Source of the DNA: Acidobacteriaceae bacterium
GTDB lineage: Bacteria; Acidobacteriota; Terriglobia; Terriglobales; Acidobacteriaceae
Length of the DNA stretch: 64,000 nucleotides
Direction: 5' to 3'
Assembly: GCA_003134995.1 (NCBI GenBank)
Contig: PLDC01000019.1
Coordinates: 592,517 to 656,516 of the forward strand
Part shown: positions 37,316 to 45,601 of the stretch, one piece after another
Layout of the letters: the number at the start of each line of letters is the position of its first letter
Position numbering within the stretch: position 1 is the first letter of the stretch
Program-made: the position numbers and the translations under genes
Notes under the pieces: generated by a model
Database searches by the model: none
What the model was told of the DNA's origin: nothing
The model's input: only the letters and a program-made list of their open reading frames with translations

Positions 37316-37810
37316 ATGAACGAAGAGATGTTGGTGCCCCGGCCGGTGAGAGATTCGCAGTCGGAGATGGCCGAGATTGTTTTGCCCAACGATGCCAATC
37401 CGCTCGGCGCGCTGCTCGGCGGCCGCTTGATGCACTGGATCGATCTCGCGGGCGCAATGGCCGTTCACCGGCATGCGCGCAGTTATGCTGTCACCGCTTC
37501 GGTGGATCACATTGATTTTCTGGTTCCGGTGCGCGTAGGCGATCTGATAATTCTGAAATCGTCGGTGAACCGGGTCTTCCATACGTCGGCGGAAGTCGGC
37601 GTAAAGGTTTTCGTGGAGAACTATATCGCCGACACCGCGCAGCACGTGGCATCGGCCTATCTCACATTTGTGGCGGTTGATCGCGAGGGCCGGCGCTTGA
37701 AGATCGCTCCCGTAATTCCCGAGACTGAAGAAGAGCAGCAGCGTTACGACGACGCAGGGCGCCGTCGCGAGAACCGCCGGTCTGAACTGCGCCGCAAGCC
37801 GAGGCGGTAA
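37316..37810 (+). CDS. Acyl-CoA thioesterase (YciA-like hotdog fold)
   Basis: 164 residues from the ATG at 37316 (MNEEMLVPRPVRDSQSEMAE), preceded by AGAGG. The hotdog signature is clear: VLPNDANPLGALLGGRLMHWIDLAGAMAV (Asn/Asp-x-x-G...GG..L.W.D) and HIDFLVPVRVGD. Hydrolyses acyl-CoA. The C-terminal tail is Arg-rich (RRRENRRSELRRKPRR). Confidence 0.9.
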   Translation: MNEEMLVPRPVRDSQSEMAEIVLPNDANPLGALLGGRLMHWIDLAGAMAVHRHARSYAVTASVDHIDFLVPVRVGDLIILKSSVNRVFHTSAEVGVKVFVENYIADTAQHVASAYLTFVAVDREGRRLKIAPVIPETEEEQQRYDDAGRRRENRRSELRRKPRR

Positions 37811-37821
37811 ATTCGCAGCAC

Positions 37822-37837
37822 TGTGACGGGCGTCACA
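37822..37837 (+). promoter_or_regulatory. CRP/FNR-type palindrome upstream of cydA
   Basis: Perfect TGTGAC-GGGC-GTCACA, i.e. TGTGA-N6-TCACA, with its centre 59 bp before the cydA ATG. This fits the CRP/FNR superfamily consensus; a class-II position would put a -10 near 37860. The same palindrome type precedes comM at 58318-58333. Confidence 0.65.
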
Positions 37838-37888
37838 TCTGAGGTTTGGCGAAAAAGATAGCCTACTCCGTGCCCTTGAGGAATCTTC

Positions 37889-39226
37889 ATGGATAGTGCG
37901 CTTCTGGTTCATCGCATCCACTTCGCATTCACCGTCACCTTCCACTATCTGTTTCCACAACTCACCATGGGTTTGGCGCCGCTGATCGTGGTGCTCAAAA
38001 CGCTCGCCCTGCGCCGTAACGATGAGACCTACAATCAAGCTGCGCGATTCTGGGTCCGGATTTTCGGCATCAACTTTGTGCTGGGCGTAGTAACCGGAAT
38101 TCCCATGGAATTTCAGTTCGGCACGAACTGGTCGCACTTCTCGCGCTTCGCCGGTGGCGTGATCGGGCAGACACTCGCCATGGAAGGCATGTTCGCATTC
38201 TTCCTGGAATCGGCGTTCTTAGGCCTGTTCCTCTATGGGGAGAAACGCCTCAGTGCCCGCGCGCACTGGTGGTCGGCAGTCGCCGTTTTTCTTGGCTCGT
38301 GGCTCTCGGGTTTCTTCATCATCGCGACCGATGCGTGGATGCAACATCCCGTGGGTTACGCCAACACTGCGGATGGATCGGTACAACTCTCCAGCTTCTG
38401 GGAACTCGTTCTCAACCCGTGGGCATGGTGGCAGTACGCGCATAACATGAGCGGAGCTGTGATCACCGGCGCGTTCGTGATGGCGTCGGTGGGCGCGTTT
38501 TACCTGCTGTGGGGGAAATTTCAGAAGCACGCAAGAATTTTCGTGCGCGTCGGCGTGATCGCCGGATTGATCTTCAGCGTCTTGCAATTATTTCCGACCG
38601 GCGACGGTCAGGGCCGCATGATTGCCGAGAATCAACCGGTAACACTCGCAGCCATGGAAGCCCTGTTTGTGACCCAGCCCGGCGCGCCGCTGGTAATCCT
38701 CGGCCAGCCGAACCTCGATGAACGCAAGATCGATAATCCAATTGAGGTCCCAGAAGCACTTAGCTTTCTAACTTATCGCGCGTGGAAAGCCAATGTGCAG
38801 GGGCTCGACGCCTTCCCGCAGAACCTGTGGCCAGACAATGTCGCGCTGCTCTATTACAGCTACCACATCATGGTCGGGCTGGGGACGATTTTCATCGCCA
38901 TCATGCTGGTTGCTGCGTTCCTGTTGTGGCGCGGCAAATTATTTTCAGCCCGCTGGATGCTGTGGATCCTGGTGCTCGCCTTGCCGTTCCCCTACATCGC
39001 CAACACCGCCGGATGGATTACCGCGGAACTTGGCCGGCAGCCCTGGCTCGTGTACGGCCTGATGCGCACGGCTGCGGGATATTCGAAGCTGGTCTCGGCA
39101 GGGAACGGAATGTTTACGCTGCTGGGCTTTATGGGCATGTACATGGTGCTCGGGATTCTGTTTCTGTTTCTAGTGCGCCGCGAAATCGAACAGGGCCCTG
39201 AAGCTGAAGTGAGTACGGGGCACTGA
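37889..39226 (+). CDS. cydA: Cytochrome bd ubiquinol oxidase subunit I
   Basis: 445 residues with GAGGAA before the ATG. Nine or so TM helices. Heme-ligand regions are visible: the first helix His (VHRIHFAFTVTFHYLFPQL), the helix with HNMSGAVITG, and the conserved GRQPW region preceding the Met ligand helix. The short quinol loop indicates the S-type (CIO-like) form. Terminal oxidase with subunit II, reducing O2 to water with quinol. A CRP/FNR-like site precedes it. Confidence 0.95.
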   Translation: MDSALLVHRIHFAFTVTFHYLFPQLTMGLAPLIVVLKTLALRRNDETYNQAARFWVRIFGINFVLGVVTGIPMEFQFGTNWSHFSRFAGGVIGQTLAMEGMFAFFLESAFLGLFLYGEKRLSARAHWWSAVAVFLGSWLSGFFIIATDAWMQHPVGYANTADGSVQLSSFWELVLNPWAWWQYAHNMSGAVITGAFVMASVGAFYLLWGKFQKHARIFVRVGVIAGLIFSVLQLFPTGDGQGRMIAENQPVTLAAMEALFVTQPGAPLVILGQPNLDERKIDNPIEVPEALSFLTYRAWKANVQGLDAFPQNLWPDNVALLYYSYHIMVGLGTIFIAIMLVAAFLLWRGKLFSARWMLWILVLALPFPYIANTAGWITAELGRQPWLVYGLMRTAAGYSKLVSAGNGMFTLLGFMGMYMVLGILFLFLVRREIEQGPEAEVSTGH

Positions 39227-39298
39227 ACTAGCGCTGCCGTCTCGCGGGACGACTCGACATTTACTCGGACCGGATTTAGTCGAATAAGACGAGGACTC

Positions 39299-40342
39299 AT
39301 GGAAACACTATGGTTCATGATCGTTGCCGTGATGGTCGCGGCCTACGTGGTGCTCGACGGATTCGATCTCGGCGCTGGCGCGATTTATCTTAGCGCGGGC
39401 AAAACTACCGACGAACGTCGAAAAATCCTTCGCGCCATTGGCCCGGTTTGGGATGGCAATGAGGTCTGGTTGCTCGCCGCCGGCGGCACGCTCTACTTCG
39501 CCTTTCCGCTGCTTTATGCTTCCAGCTTCAGCGGCTTCTATCTGCCGCTGATGATGGTTCTGTGGCTGCTGATGCTGCGCGGCATCGGCATCGAGCTTCG
39601 CGCCCACATGGAGAATCCGGTCTGGGTCGGCTTCTTCGATCTAATCTTTTGTGTGTCGAGCGCGCTGCTGGCAATTTTCTTCGGCGCGGCGCTCGGCAAC
39701 GTAGTCCGCGGCGTGCCGCTGGGAGCTGACGGATATTTCTTCGAGCCGCTCTGGACCAACTTCCGCGTGGGCGCCGATACCGGAATTCTGGACTGGTACA
39801 CGGTGCTCACCGGCGTAGTCGCACTGGTAACCCTTACTGCGCACGGATCGTTGTATATCGCGGTCAAAACCGATGGCGATCTGAATCGGCGCACGCGCAA
39901 CATTGCCATGTGGGCGTGGCCGCTGCAACTGATCCTGACCATCGTCGCGCTAATCGCAACCTGCTACGTGCAACCCTCCGTTCTCGACAACTACAAGCAA
40001 CATGCCATCGGATACCTGATTCCGGTGCTTGTGTTCGGAAGCCTGGGCACGATGATCTATGCCATTCGCAAACAGAAAGACAAACTTGCGTTCGTTGCCT
40101 CGGCTCTCTACATCGTCGGAATGCTGGTGGGCGCGGCGTTCGCGCTCTATCCCGTAGTGTTGCCGGCCAGCACCGACCCTGCTCACAGAAGCCTGACCAT
40201 CTACAACACCGCCGCGGGCCGACACGGACTTACGGTCGGCCTAACCTGGTGGGCGTTTGGGATGATCCTCGCTCTCGGATACTTCACCCTGCTGTACCGC
40301 ATGTTCCGCGGAAAGGTACGGCTCGAGGGCGAAGGTTACTGA
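39299..40342 (+). CDS. cydB: Cytochrome bd ubiquinol oxidase subunit II
   Basis: 347 residues; GAGGA precedes the ATG, and the gene follows cydA by 72 bp. The N-terminus WFMIVAVMVAAYVVLDGFDLGAG is the invariant opening of CydB, with eight TM helices overall and RGIGIELRAHMENP in the second. It stabilises subunit I. No CydX-sized ORF with clear support is seen after it. Confidence 0.95.
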   Translation: METLWFMIVAVMVAAYVVLDGFDLGAGAIYLSAGKTTDERRKILRAIGPVWDGNEVWLLAAGGTLYFAFPLLYASSFSGFYLPLMMVLWLLMLRGIGIELRAHMENPVWVGFFDLIFCVSSALLAIFFGAALGNVVRGVPLGADGYFFEPLWTNFRVGADTGILDWYTVLTGVVALVTLTAHGSLYIAVKTDGDLNRRTRNIAMWAWPLQLILTIVALIATCYVQPSVLDNYKQHAIGYLIPVLVFGSLGTMIYAIRKQKDKLAFVASALYIVGMLVGAAFALYPVVLPASTDPAHRSLTIYNTAAGRHGLTVGLTWWAFGMILALGYFTLLYRMFRGKVRLEGEGY

Positions 40343-40506
40343 GTTTTCGTCGATATTCGTCGATCTCAACATTTCCACAGGTGCGATGGGCGCTGTGCCG
40401 TCGCGTTTCTTGGCAGTTTATCTTTTGGTTACTCCCCCCTCCCCACCCCCCTCGATATCTGGAATCATGAGGTTAGGCAGGTTTTGGCCCGCAAAATATA
40501 GGCGAC

Positions 40507-40546
40507 AAAGGACTTAGAGGTTAAAATCTAGACAGTAAAGGACTTA
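40507..40546. repeat. Direct repeat AAAGGACTTA (period 30) near left edge of the IS island
   Basis: AAAGGACTTA occurs at 40507-40516 and 40537-40546; the second copy is inside the palindrome CAGTAA-AGGAC-TTACTG. Possible transposon end structure. Confidence 0.4.
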
Positions 40547-40563
40547 CTGGGACGAATATGCAC

Positions 40564-40592
40564 TTGACACACAGAGCCTTTTCCGCTAAAGT
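40564..40592 (+). promoter_or_regulatory. Sigma-70 promoter of the IS1595-like transposase
   Basis: -35 TTGACA (40564-40569), exactly 17-bp spacer, -10 TAAAGT (40587-40592), 26 bp before the transposase ATG. Confidence 0.8.
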
Positions 40593-40618
40593 GTTCCTGT
40601 CTGTTAGAGGGAACACCG

Positions 40619-41620
40619 ATGAACTTGATAGATGTTAGCACCAAGTTGCAAACCGAAGATCAATGCCTAGACTTCATTGAAAAGGTTCGCTGGCCGGATG
40701 GCAAAATTCGATGCGTGCGCTGCGGCACGGACAAGGTTTCGCGCATTACGCGCACCGTCAATCCACGGATCGCCCGGAGCGAGAAAAAGCAAAATAAGCG
40801 CACCCGCCTTTACGCCTGCTTGGAGCCAACCTGCAAGCACAGATTTACTCCCACGGTCGGCACGCTCTTTCACGATTCCCATCTCCCACTGTCAAAGTGG
40901 TTCGCCGCTGTCGCGCTGATCGTCCACGCGAAAAAAGGCATGAGCGCGGCACAGGTACAGCGGCATCTGGGAGTGAACTACCGCACGGCATGGTATATGG
41001 GCCACAGGATTCGCAAAGCAATGGCATCGGGCGAAGGCATCATCGGCGGCGGTTCGGGAGGTTCCAATAGCGGACCCCAGGTTCGGAAATTATCCGGCAC
41101 CGTGGAGATTGACGAAACCTACGTCGGCGGAAAAACCATTCGCAAGAAAGAGCGCGGCAACCAAAAGAGCTACGAGCGCAAGGCCGCGGTGGTTGGCATG
41201 ATTGAGCGCGGCGGCGAACTCCGACTCCGGCACGTCGGCAAGGGCAGCACGACGGCGGCACAAGTTAGGCCGCTCCTGCATGAACTGGTAGACCGCAACG
41301 TTGACCGCGTGATGACGGATGAATCCACGATCTACCCGTTCGCTTTCGATGGCTACTGCGCCAGCAAGCACGAAACGATTGCCCACAAATACGAGTACGT
41401 GCGCGGCGATGTCCACACGAACACGCTTGAATCCGCGTTTTCACTTTTCAAGCGCGGCGTGTTTGGCTCTTTCCATCGCGTCTCGCACAAGCACTTGCAG
41501 CGTTACCTGTACGAGTTTGAATTCCGGTTCAATCGGCGGAAGGCGGCGGATTTATTTGAGGACACGGTCGCTAATTTGGTGGGCACAAAACCGATGGAAT
41601 ACAAGACTTTGGTTTCGTAA
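40619..41620 (+). CDS. IS1595-family transposase
   Basis: 333 residues; AGAGGG before the ATG. The N-terminal zinc ribbon has CVRCGTDKV and ACLEPTCKH. An HTH-like segment follows (SAAQVQRHLGVNYRTAWYMGHRIRKAM). The ISXO2-like DDE/DDN domain shows GTVEIDETYVGGK (first Asp), VMTDESTIYPF (second Asp) and VHTNTLESAFSLFKRGVFGSFH (final N/E region). Full length, so probably functional. It sits at the left of a region with lower-GC small genes, as IS1595 relatives may carry passengers. Confidence 0.93.
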   Translation: MNLIDVSTKLQTEDQCLDFIEKVRWPDGKIRCVRCGTDKVSRITRTVNPRIARSEKKQNKRTRLYACLEPTCKHRFTPTVGTLFHDSHLPLSKWFAAVALIVHAKKGMSAAQVQRHLGVNYRTAWYMGHRIRKAMASGEGIIGGGSGGSNSGPQVRKLSGTVEIDETYVGGKTIRKKERGNQKSYERKAAVVGMIERGGELRLRHVGKGSTTAAQVRPLLHELVDRNVDRVMTDESTIYPFAFDGYCASKHETIAHKYEYVRGDVHTNTLESAFSLFKRGVFGSFHRVSHKHLQRYLYEFEFRFNRRKAADLFEDTVANLVGTKPMEYKTLVS

Positions 41621-41624
41621 CGCA

Positions 41625-41657
41625 CGAACGCCGAAGGTTGACGGCCTTCGGCGTTCG
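41625..41657 (+). terminator. Hairpin after the transposase gene
   Basis: Perfect 13-bp stem CGAACGCCGAAGG/CCTTCGGCGTTCG with a 7-nt loop, 5 bp after the transposase stop. There is no T-run, so it could also be a transposon-related structure. Confidence 0.65.
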
Positions 41658-41677
41658 CAAAACTGAAAGGGCTTGAC

Positions 41678-42124
41678 ATGAAAATCATAGCGTATATCTG
41701 CTGCCCGTTCAAGTCTATCGGGCGAGAATGGATTTGGGTGATGACCGCTTCTACCTTCGCAGCTATTTTGGCGCTTTGGAGTATCGCGGGGATGCCAACA
41801 TTGCCCTACTGGGCGGTGTTTATCATTTTTCTTATTTCGCTTTGTGTTGCTTTTGTGCGTAGCTGGAATCGGGAGCATCGAAAAGTTTTTTTGCTCACAA
41901 GGGAATTCGTAACACCGGAACTTGCCCGTATATTGCAAATTGCCTCAGTGCAGGGCGAGATAGGGTTTTCATCAGAAGACGCTGAACTCAATTTTTATTT
42001 TGAAAAGATCGGAGCGGCGAGTCGAGGAATTGATCGGGAATTCCTAAAAGAAATCGTCATAATATCTAAGCAACGCAAAATTATCATGGCGCGTCCTGCC
42101 ATACAGCCGCGACACAGGCTCTAG
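41678..42124 (+). CDS. Small membrane protein of unknown function
   Basis: 148 residues; AAAGGG before the ATG. Two adjacent TM helices (IWVMTASTFAAILALWSIAG, then PYWAVFIIFLISLCVAFVRSW) are followed by a soluble domain of about 90 residues. The gene is AT-richer than the surroundings, consistent with recent acquisition. Not recognised. Converges with the gene at 42121-42408 with a 4-bp overlap. Confidence 0.55.
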   Translation: MKIIAYICCPFKSIGREWIWVMTASTFAAILALWSIAGMPTLPYWAVFIIFLISLCVAFVRSWNREHRKVFLLTREFVTPELARILQIASVQGEIGFSSEDAELNFYFEKIGAASRGIDREFLKEIVIISKQRKIIMARPAIQPRHRL

Positions 42125-42408
42125 CTTTTGTTTTTCTTCCGGTACTCCCGGTCGTGCTCGTCGGTCAACCGAACTTGCTCCCACTCTTGCGCGGTGAGCT
42201 TCATCGGCGGCGCTTTGGGGAATACCATCGCCAGCTTGACCGGATCGGTTTCCGGGTTTTTCTTCCGCCTGAATCCACGGCGCTCTACATCCTCCCTCGT
42301 TACGGGCGAAGTGTTCACCATCTTGCGGACCACCTCGGTGAACTCGGCTTCATCTACGGGCGGGATTGGCTCCAATTCAGGCGGCGGATTCTGCTTTCCC
42401 TTTTTCAT
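42121..42408 (-). CDS. Small charged hypothetical protein
   Basis: 95 residues from the ATG at 42408 (MKKGKQNPPPELEPIPP), with AGGA just upstream; the frame is open further upstream, but that part reads like a spacer and is antisense to a better-supported gene. Very rich in Lys, Glu, Pro, no domain recognised. Divergent from the gene at 42483. Confidence 0.5.
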   Translation of the reverse strand: MKKGKQNPPPELEPIPPVDEAEFTEVVRKMVNTSPVTREDVERRGFRRKKNPETDPVKLAMVFPKAPPMKLTAQEWEQVRLTDEHDREYRKKNKS

Positions 42409-42482
42409 GTGTTCCTGCTCTGTCACGGAGGTTATCATCTTCCGGTCTGAACTCTCAATTCTTTCCGAAGGAGACACCCGCC

Positions 42483-42719
42483 GTGACACAAAAGGAACAT
42501 CAGTTGATGATAACGATGCTGGCGCAACAGTTCCAAGCCTTGACGCTGATCGTGGAGATTTTACAGTCGAGGGATGTTCTGCAAGGTGACGACCTTGCCG
42601 CGTTCGCTTCTTTGCCGCAAGCGCCTCTGCCCGCGCTTTTTCACGTAGCCGATTCCTATCGGCAAGTAGCTCAATTATTGGGAGTGGGTGATCTTCCAGA
42701 AATGCCACCACATCCGTAA
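42483..42719 (+). CDS. Small hypothetical protein, GTG start
   Basis: 78 residues; GTG at 42483 with AAGGAG (42468-42473) 9 bp upstream, a strong ribosome site. The sequence is helical and amphipathic (MLAQQFQALTLIVEILQSRDVLQ). Function unknown. It sits 74 bp from the divergent gene at 42121-42408, in the same accessory island. Confidence 0.5.
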   Translation: MTQKEHQLMITMLAQQFQALTLIVEILQSRDVLQGDDLAAFASLPQAPLPALFHVADSYRQVAQLLGVGDLPEMPPHP

Positions 42720-42893
42720 CCCACGTCGGATTCTTCGCCCTGTCACGGCCCTTTGATGCTTTCATTTCAACCCCTGTGTGTCAACTGCATACTCCTCCTT
42801 ACTGGCCGCTTGTTGACCAACTCGGCCTTTCCCGTAATTCCTGTCTGTGGAATCTCTGCCCGAGACCATCATGGAACGAAGTTGGGGCTGTGC

Positions 42894-42933
42894 GCAAGGT
42901 CAGATGTCACAACGGGCAAGGTAAGATGTCACA
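42894..42933. repeat. Direct repeat GCAAGGT(C/A)AGATGTCACA
   Basis: Two 18-bp copies at 42894-42911 and 42916-42933 with a single mismatch. They lie right of the IS island and may be transposon end or target remnants. Confidence 0.6.
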
Positions 42934-42996
42934 GTGGGGCTGTGGAAATCTTTTCGGAGGGTTCAGGAATATTAAAGGACCTTGCAAGGCTGCGGC

Positions 42997-43347
42997 TTAC
43001 GCGCGCGCTTCTTCGATTCCGTTCAGCGGAACGATCCGCGCAATGCCTTCCATGACCTTCTTGTTTTGCATCGACTTTTTGAGGTCGAAGGTGGCCTGCA
43101 AGTCCATCCATAGCTCGGGAGAGCCCCCAAAAAGCCGCGCCACCCTGAGGCACATCACGGCGGAGAGAGGCTTGCGCCCTGCCAAAATGGCATGCAGCAT
43201 CTGCCGCGAGACTCCCAAAGCCCTGGCAGTCGCAGTCACAGACAGGCCAACTGACGGCAGGATGTCTTGCTTAATGATTTCGCCGGGATGAATCAGCGGC
43301 AGTCCGTTCCGTCTCTTGATCGCTCCATCCCTAATGGTAGTCTTCAT
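42997..43347 (-). CDS. higA: HigA-family antitoxin
   Basis: 116 residues. LIHPGEIIKQDILPSVGLSVTATARALGVSRQMLHAILAGRKPLS is the HTH of the HigA/VapI antitoxin family. It overlaps the toxin gene's 3' end by 17 bp, in the toxin-first order usual for HigBA, and binds DNA to repress its operon. Confidence 0.92.
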   Translation of the reverse strand: MKTTIRDGAIKRRNGLPLIHPGEIIKQDILPSVGLSVTATARALGVSRQMLHAILAGRKPLSAVMCLRVARLFGGSPELWMDLQATFDLKKSMQNKKVMEGIARIVPLNGIEEARA

Positions 43348-43606
43348 AATCTATATCCAAGGCGCTCTCGCCCATCCAGCCGAAGGTAATGCGATAGTTT
43401 CCTGTCACGCGCAATGTCCAGCGTTTTTCATTGCCGTGCAGTCGGTGGAAGTGAAAGCCGGCGATATTCATGTCCTCCGGTTTTCGCGCCACATCGAGCA
43501 ACTGCAGGATTCGGACGCACTTCCTGGTCTCCCCGGCGCCAATCCGGCGAGTCTTGCCGGAGATATAAAGTTCTTCGAGCCCCTTATGCCGGAAGCCGCC
43601 AATCAC
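43331..43606 (-). CDS. higB: HigB/RelE-like toxin
   Basis: 91 residues; start codon GTG at 43606. RelE/ParE-fold features: MIGGFRHKGLEELYISGKTRRI at the N-terminus and WTLRVTGNYRITFGW with basic residues for mRNA cleavage near the ribosome. The predicted transcript starts right at the GTG, so translation may be leaderless. Operon with HigA. Confidence 0.9.
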   Translation of the reverse strand: MIGGFRHKGLEELYISGKTRRIGAGETRKCVRILQLLDVARKPEDMNIAGFHFHRLHGNEKRWTLRVTGNYRITFGWMGESALDIDYEDYH

Positions 43607-43613
43607 AGCTAAA

Positions 43614-43643
43614 AGTGTAAAACGAATAGTTTACACCTGTCAA
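43614..43643 (-). promoter_or_regulatory. higBA promoter and operator
   Basis: On the minus strand -35 TTGACA (43643-43638) and, 18 bp on, -10 TACACT (43619-43614). The perfect inverted repeat GTGTAAA-N8-TTTACAC (43615-43636) fills the spacer and -10, as expected for antitoxin autoregulation. Confidence 0.65.
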
Positions 43644-43831
43644 GCGCGCTCAAGTGCGTCGATCGCGGCCTCGCGCGTTACGGTAGGAAAATCGTCAAGA
43701 AACTCGTCAAGAGTTTGTCCGCCTTCGATGTAGTCCAGGAGCGCTTGAAACGAACCCGCGTCCCGCGGAAAACGGGCGTACCGCCAAGAAATCTCTGGAT
43801 CGCGTGTGATTACACCATTTGGCGAAGCCAT
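43640..43831 (-). pseudogene. DUF433-family protein with scrambled core (two compensating frameshifts)
   Basis: 63 residues from the ATG at 43831, which has AAGGAG about 8 bp upstream. The ends match DUF433 (ITRDPEI at the front, LLDYIEGGQTLDEFLDDFP and TREAAIDALERA at the back). Between them the frame reads SWRYARFPRDAGSFQ. In the neighbouring frame the same bases read LGGTPVFRGTRV, the normal DUF433 core. One extra T (ATTTCTT) and one missing C (GGTTCGTTT) explain it. The protein is therefore full length but its core is ruined. No DUF5615-type toxin partner is found. Confidence 0.8.
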
Positions 43832-44003
43832 TGGACTTACTCCTTGGGGCAACTCAAAGCTTACTCCAACGGCCTCAGGAAAGCATGGATTGTGTTCCTA
43901 GGTGTCGCAGGGAGCCGCGAGACCTAGGCGCATCCCGGCCTTTGTAAGGGCAATGCCTGGTGATGACGCAAATGAGGGAACGAGTCCTCGACGCAGAAGT
44001 TAC

Positions 44004-44447
44004 CTACCCGAATGCTTCCTTCCCGTCGAATTCCATCCCTGATTTCCGCAGCATTGCCTCAAACTCTCTCTCGTATGATCGTTTCGAATGATGTTCCTGC
44101 TGATGTTCGATGTAATCTATCACCGTGTTTTTGTTGGAACCGCTGACGCTAAACGCGCCATAACCCTCTTGCCAGGCAAAATCTATCCGATGTTCGCGGA
44201 GCCATCGCGACGAGTTTGCCTTTAAGACTTGCACCGCCTTTGCCGCGGCCATATCTGGCGGAAGCACGATCAGCAAGTGCGCATGGTTCGAGATTCCTCC
44301 TGCAGCCAAAATTTGGACCCCATGGTTGCGGCCGATCCCAACGAAATATTTCCAGAGCTTCGGCAGAGTTTCTAGAGGAATAAGATCGCGCCGTTCCTTG
44401 GTACTAAAGACGCAATGGATGAGAATGTTCGGGTATCGGTGTGCCAT
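44004..44447 (-). CDS. tnpA: IS200/IS605-family Y1 transposase (TnpA)
   Basis: 147 residues from the ATG at 44447 (MAHRYPNILIHCVFSTKERR). The HUH motif is GGISNHAHLLIVLPP and the catalytic Tyr follows in NTVIDYIEHQQEHH. The size matches the family. There is no TnpB neighbour. Three hairpins lie upstream (44512-44593). An open frame continues upstream antisense to mrp but is not part of the gene. Confidence 0.92.
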   Translation of the reverse strand: MAHRYPNILIHCVFSTKERRDLIPLETLPKLWKYFVGIGRNHGVQILAAGGISNHAHLLIVLPPDMAAAKAVQVLKANSSRWLREHRIDFAWQEGYGAFSVSGSNKNTVIDYIEHQQEHHSKRSYEREFEAMLRKSGMEFDGKEAFG

Positions 44448-44511
44448 GCCACAAGCTATCCACAGTTTGGACGGCGAGTCTAGGTTGGATATCACTTTAA
44501 GGCTAGGTGCC

Positions 44512-44593
44512 GTCCCTAAACGGGACTCTGCGTATGGTGCGTCGGCTTCCCGGCACTGCCGTGCCGGGCTTTCACATGCCGTGCCTTCGGCAC
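44512..44593. repeat. Three adjacent hairpins upstream of tnpA
   Basis: GTCCC-N5-GGGAC (44512-44526), CCCGGCAC-TGCC-GTGCCGGG (44549-44568) and GTGCC-TTC-GGCAC (44581-44593). Subterminal hairpins of this kind are what Y1 transposases recognise; the exact element end is not defined. Confidence 0.6.
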
Positions 44594-44735
44594 TGGGTTC
44601 GTGCCCGCCGCCGAAGTCCCCGCGATGCCGGTCGCCGCTAAGATCGGGCGCTAGACGCCGACGATCCGATCCCGCCTGTATAATCACGATTGGGTTATTC
44701 CGTATTTCGCAATTCGTCCCTTGGAGTGTGATCCA

Positions 44736-45587
44736 TTGAGTGCACATATGCCGTCTCATCCCGGGCAGGGCGCGCCGGGGCCGCAACCGTTGCCGGGAGT
44801 TGATGCCATTATTGCCGTGGGTTCGGGCAAGGGTGGAGTGGGGAAGACTACGCTTTCGGTAAATTTGGCGGTGGCGCTGGCCAAGATGGGGCATAAGGTG
44901 GGGCTGCTTGATGCCGATGTTTATGGGCCGAACGTTCCGCTGATGCTGGGCGTTAGTGGGCAGCCGAAGATGGTTGGCGAGAACCGCATTGAGCCGCTGG
45001 AGGCGTTTGGGCTGAAGGTGATTTCGGTGGGCTTTCTGAATCCTGGAGACAAGCCGATTATCTGGCGCGGTCCTATGCTGCACCAGATCGTGAAGCAGTT
45101 TCTGGGACTGGTGGAGTGGGGACATCTCGATTACATGGTGATCGACTTGCCGCCGGGGACGGGCGATATCGCGTTGTCGCTGGTGCAGTCGGTGCCGCTG
45201 ACGGGCGCGGTGGTGGTTTCGACTCCTTCGGATGTTTCGTTGCAGGATGCGCGCAAGGCTATTGAAATGTTTCGACAGATGAAGGTTGATCTGGTGGGCG
45301 TGGTTGAGAACATGAGCTTCTTTACTTGTCCGCATTGCAATCACGAGATCGATATCTTCTCGCGCGGCGGCGCGGAAAAAATGGCGCAGCATTTCAGTGT
45401 GCCATTTCTTGGAAGTATTGAGCTTGACCCTGAAGTGCGGAAGTCCGGCGACGGTGGCAAGCCTATCGTGCTTGAAGGCGAGAATTCGCCGCATGCCAAG
45501 TCGATCTTTGAGTTTGCTCGCAGGGTTGCTGCGCGGGTTGGGGAGATTAAGGCTGGCGAGTCGGCTAGTGTGATTTCTATTCAGTAG
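44736..45587 (+). CDS. Mrp/NBP35 (ApbC) P-loop ATPase
   Basis: Start taken as TTG 44736, with GGAG 9 bp upstream (44723-44726); ATG 44748 is an alternative. Walker A has the deviant P-loop GSGKGGVGKTTLSVN, with the Lys after the first Gly. VIDLPPGTGDIALSLVQ is Walker B-like. The CxxC motif FTCPHCNHEI binds the iron-sulfur cluster at the dimer interface. Iron-sulfur carrier/assembly ATPase, cytosolic. About 283 residues, normal length for short Mrp without the N-terminal DUF59 domain. Confidence 0.93.
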   Translation: MSAHMPSHPGQGAPGPQPLPGVDAIIAVGSGKGGVGKTTLSVNLAVALAKMGHKVGLLDADVYGPNVPLMLGVSGQPKMVGENRIEPLEAFGLKVISVGFLNPGDKPIIWRGPMLHQIVKQFLGLVEWGHLDYMVIDLPPGTGDIALSLVQSVPLTGAVVVSTPSDVSLQDARKAIEMFRQMKVDLVGVVENMSFFTCPHCNHEIDIFSRGGAEKMAQHFSVPFLGSIELDPEVRKSGDGGKPIVLEGENSPHAKSIFEFARRVAARVGEIKAGESASVISIQ

Positions 45588-45601
45588 CGGAAATCTTTTA
45601 C

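Noticed and set aside
42409-42765. Upstream extension of the minus-strand charged protein
   Set aside because: It is antisense to a better-supported GTG-started gene; the ATG at 42408 has its own ribosome site.
43640-43831. DUF433 protein as an intact antitoxin
   Set aside because: Its conserved core is encoded only in the neighbouring frame, so it is listed as scrambled.
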